Shown: in pieces, positions 4,543 through 5,914 of the stretch
How positions within the stretch are numbered: the first letter of the stretch is position 1
Layout of the letters: the number at the start of each line of letters is the position of its first letter
Source of the DNA: Candidatus Bipolaricaulota bacterium
GTDB taxonomy: Bacteria; Bipolaricaulota; Bipolaricaulia; UBA7950; UBA9294
NCBI GenBank assembly: GCA_021163015.1
Contig: JAGGXO010000203.1
Span: 1 to 5,914, forward strand
Length of the DNA: 5,914 nucleotides
Direction of reading: 5' to 3'
Made by a program: the position numbers and the translations under genes
The notes under the pieces: generated by a model
What the model was told of the DNA's origin: nothing
The model's database searches: none
The model's input: only the letters and a program-made list of their open reading frames with translations

Positions 4543-5914
4543 ATGCTCCAGAGGCGTATTGGCTATCAAGTAGCTCCCTCTCAAGGAAGTGAATCCATGA
4601 ACAGATTCTCCCTTGCGCCGAGCAAGAGTTCATCGAAGAAAGAAGGAACTTCATCCAGAGGGGTCTGGATATCAGTCTTGCTGTTTGCAGGGCTCATCAT
4701 TCTATCTGCGTCAGCTTTGACTTACGCTCAGAATGGCGCCCCGCTCTCCATCGAAGTCTCAGCCAGCACATCACAAGGCAATGAGCCGGATTACAGCCAT
4801 GCCCTGGGAGTCTCCTGGAAGGTCACAGGTGGAACACCACCTTATGACGTTAGCATTGAGATCACAGGGCCGGATGGGAAAAGTGAAGTTCATCATAAGG
4901 AAGCCTCGGAAGGCACGAGACAATTTAAGCTATCATATCCGGATGGCGGCACAGTTCTTGTCAACATCAAAGCCGAAGACTCCTCTGGATCAAGTGCGTC
5001 AGGGATGACCAGTGTGTCGTTGGAGCCATCACCTCGGGTCGGGATTGACAGAGGGACTCTCGACAAAGGTATCCTCGCGTGTCGCAAGATGGCCTTCTCT
5101 ACCGAGGAGGATTTCGTAACCCAGGGTCCAGAGCCGGCGGATGGCAACCCGATCATCTCTGACGGTGATCTCTTGGGAGAAGGCTGTGTGGTGTGCGCCC
5201 GCAACGCCGACCTGTTGCAGGCCTTTACTGTACCCGTTGTTACTCACGTTGCTCCAAACGTGACGGTAGATCTTGGTCTCGACGCTGTTGATATCATTGA
5301 TGTGGATAGGTATCTGGTGGCCTTCTCCACCGAACTGGATAGCCCCAACGCCGGTCAATTCACTGCCGGTGACTTGCTGATAACAAACGGGGCTGTCATC
5401 CCCAACGCTGCTCTGCTCTACGGGTTCGCTGTACGCGGGGTCGATTTGGGCTTGGACGCGGTTCACTTTGTGGGAGAGGCAAGCAGGATCATCCAGTTTC
5501 TTGACTATGTCAAGAGTGCAGGACGGGAGTACTGGCTGAGGGAAGGCGCATTGCAGGCCTCTTTACGTCAGTATGGCTTGGATATCTGGTTCTCCACCGA
5601 GGGAACGGGACCGTATCCCACACAGCCTGCGTTTCTCGACGGCGACCTCCTCTCAGCGAGGGATGGCACCATCGTTGCCCGCAACTCTCTTCTTCTACCA
5701 CCGAGCGTCCCGGCCGGAATCCCAAGTCGAGGCGTGGACTTCGGACTCGACGCCGTCACCTGCGATCGCGCTGGCAACCAGAAGCTGATCCAGTTCTCCA
5801 CCGAGATCCTCTACGAAGGAGAACTCAGCTTCACCGACGGGGATGTCCTTATCGTCGGCAATGGGGTAGTCCACACGAACGAAGAGCTGATAAAGTGCTT
5901 TGAGCCGAAAGCCG
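4543..5914 (+). CDS. large secreted protein with FSTE/GDLL/VDLGLDAV tandem repeats, 3' end outside window
   Basis: The frame is open from ATG 4543 to the window end without a stop, giving at least 457 residues. A long basic N-region (about 40 residues) precedes a hydrophobic segment (RGVWISVLLFAGLIILSASA, about 39-58) ending in TYAQNG, a plausible signal-peptidase site or an anchor. Residues about 65-160 resemble an Ig/PKD/SprB-like beta domain (VTGGTPPYDVSIEITGPDG). Four repeat units follow. FSTE lies at 185, 261, 350 and 418; GDLL (GDVL in the last) at 208, 276, 367 and 433; VDLGLDAV or VDFGLDAV at 242, 300 and 398. The fourth unit is cut by the window edge. I do not recognise a named family or enzymatic motif. 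An extracellular or surface beta-repeat protein is the best inference. Starting at 4597 instead would shorten the N-region by 18 residues. Its promoter is probably 4091-4119. Confidence 0.8.
   Translation, partial: MLQRRIGYQVAPSQGSESMNRFSLAPSKSSSKKEGTSSRGVWISVLLFAGLIILSASALTYAQNGAPLSIEVSASTSQGNEPDYSHALGVSWKVTGGTPPYDVSIEITGPDGKSEVHHKEASEGTRQFKLSYPDGGTVLVNIKAEDSSGSSASGMTSVSLEPSPRVGIDRGTLDKGILACRKMAFSTEEDFVTQGPEPADGNPIISDGDLLGEGCVVCARNADLLQAFTVPVVTHVAPNVTVDLGLDAVDIIDVDRYLVAFSTELDSPNAGQFTAGDLLITNGAVIPNAALLYGFAVRGVDLGLDAVHFVGEASRIIQFLDYVKSAGREYWLREGALQASLRQYGLDIWFSTEGTGPYPTQPAFLDGDLLSARDGTIVARNSLLLPPSVPAGIPSRGVDFGLDAVTCDRAGNQKLIQFSTEILYEGELSFTDGDVLIVGNGVVHTNEELIKCFEPKA

Noticed and set aside
4201..4584. 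127-residue minus-strand frame
   Set aside because: Its composition is not protein-like, it has no ribosome binding site or domain, and it lies antisense to a structured leader with a strong + strand promoter.
4428..4592. 54-codon frame starting MDVMTKAHSLQ
   Set aside because: It has no Shine-Dalgarno before its ATG, overlaps a strong hairpin, and runs into the better supported start at 4543. It has no recognisable domain.
5029..5466. 145-residue minus-strand frame
   Set aside because: It is a shadow of the repeat protein, whose + strand frame shows clear conserved repeats.

Overview
The window looks like accessory or intergenic-rich chromosome from a bacterium with a diderm-type envelope. 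Base composition is moderate and Shine-Dalgarno sites are GGAGG type. There is a lipoprotein with a lipobox and a large secreted repeat protein. Nothing fixes the taxon. The sparse coding, PKD lipoprotein and FSTE/GDLL/GLDAV repeat protein would suit an uncultured deep-branching lineage such as Bipolaricaulota (OP1), but that is a guess.

Left part (1-926, + strand). The C-terminal 47 residues of a YdcZ/DUF606-type DMT membrane protein end at 144. A good extended -10 promoter (154-182) then drives a PKD-domain lipoprotein (211-843), which is closed by a perfect hairpin (896-918) that probably serves as its terminator.

Middle part (about 940-3290, - strand). Three genes read leftwards. A ribbon-helix-helix regulator of 57 residues has its own strong promoter at 3259-3287. 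Further along, a CatA-type acetyltransferase and an alpha/beta hydrolase of the monoacylglycerol-lipase type form a translationally coupled pair with an ATGA overlap. Downstream of both the regulator and the hydrolase lie copies of the same 36-bp repeat (31/36 identical), accompanied by copies of a second short module. These belong to one family of intergenic repeats. A 13-bp hairpin between the regulator and the acetyltransferase pairs fully only as minus-strand RNA.

Right part (3290-5914, + strand). About 1.3 kb contains no convincing gene but is dense in hairpins, and may be a long structured RNA or the 5' remnant of a group II intron-like element. Inside it is a near-consensus promoter (4091-4119). 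Its likely transcript has a leader of about 415 nt before a long secreted protein (4543 to the window end, at least 457 residues). That protein has a signal sequence, an Ig/PKD-like domain and four copies of a repeat built on FSTE, GDLL and VDLGLDAV. It is the largest gene here and runs off the window.

The gene groups appear to be functionally independent. The acetyltransferase-hydrolase pair is the only clear operon. The most unusual items are the repeat protein with its long structured leader, the non-coding block before it, and the repeat family behind the minus-strand genes.
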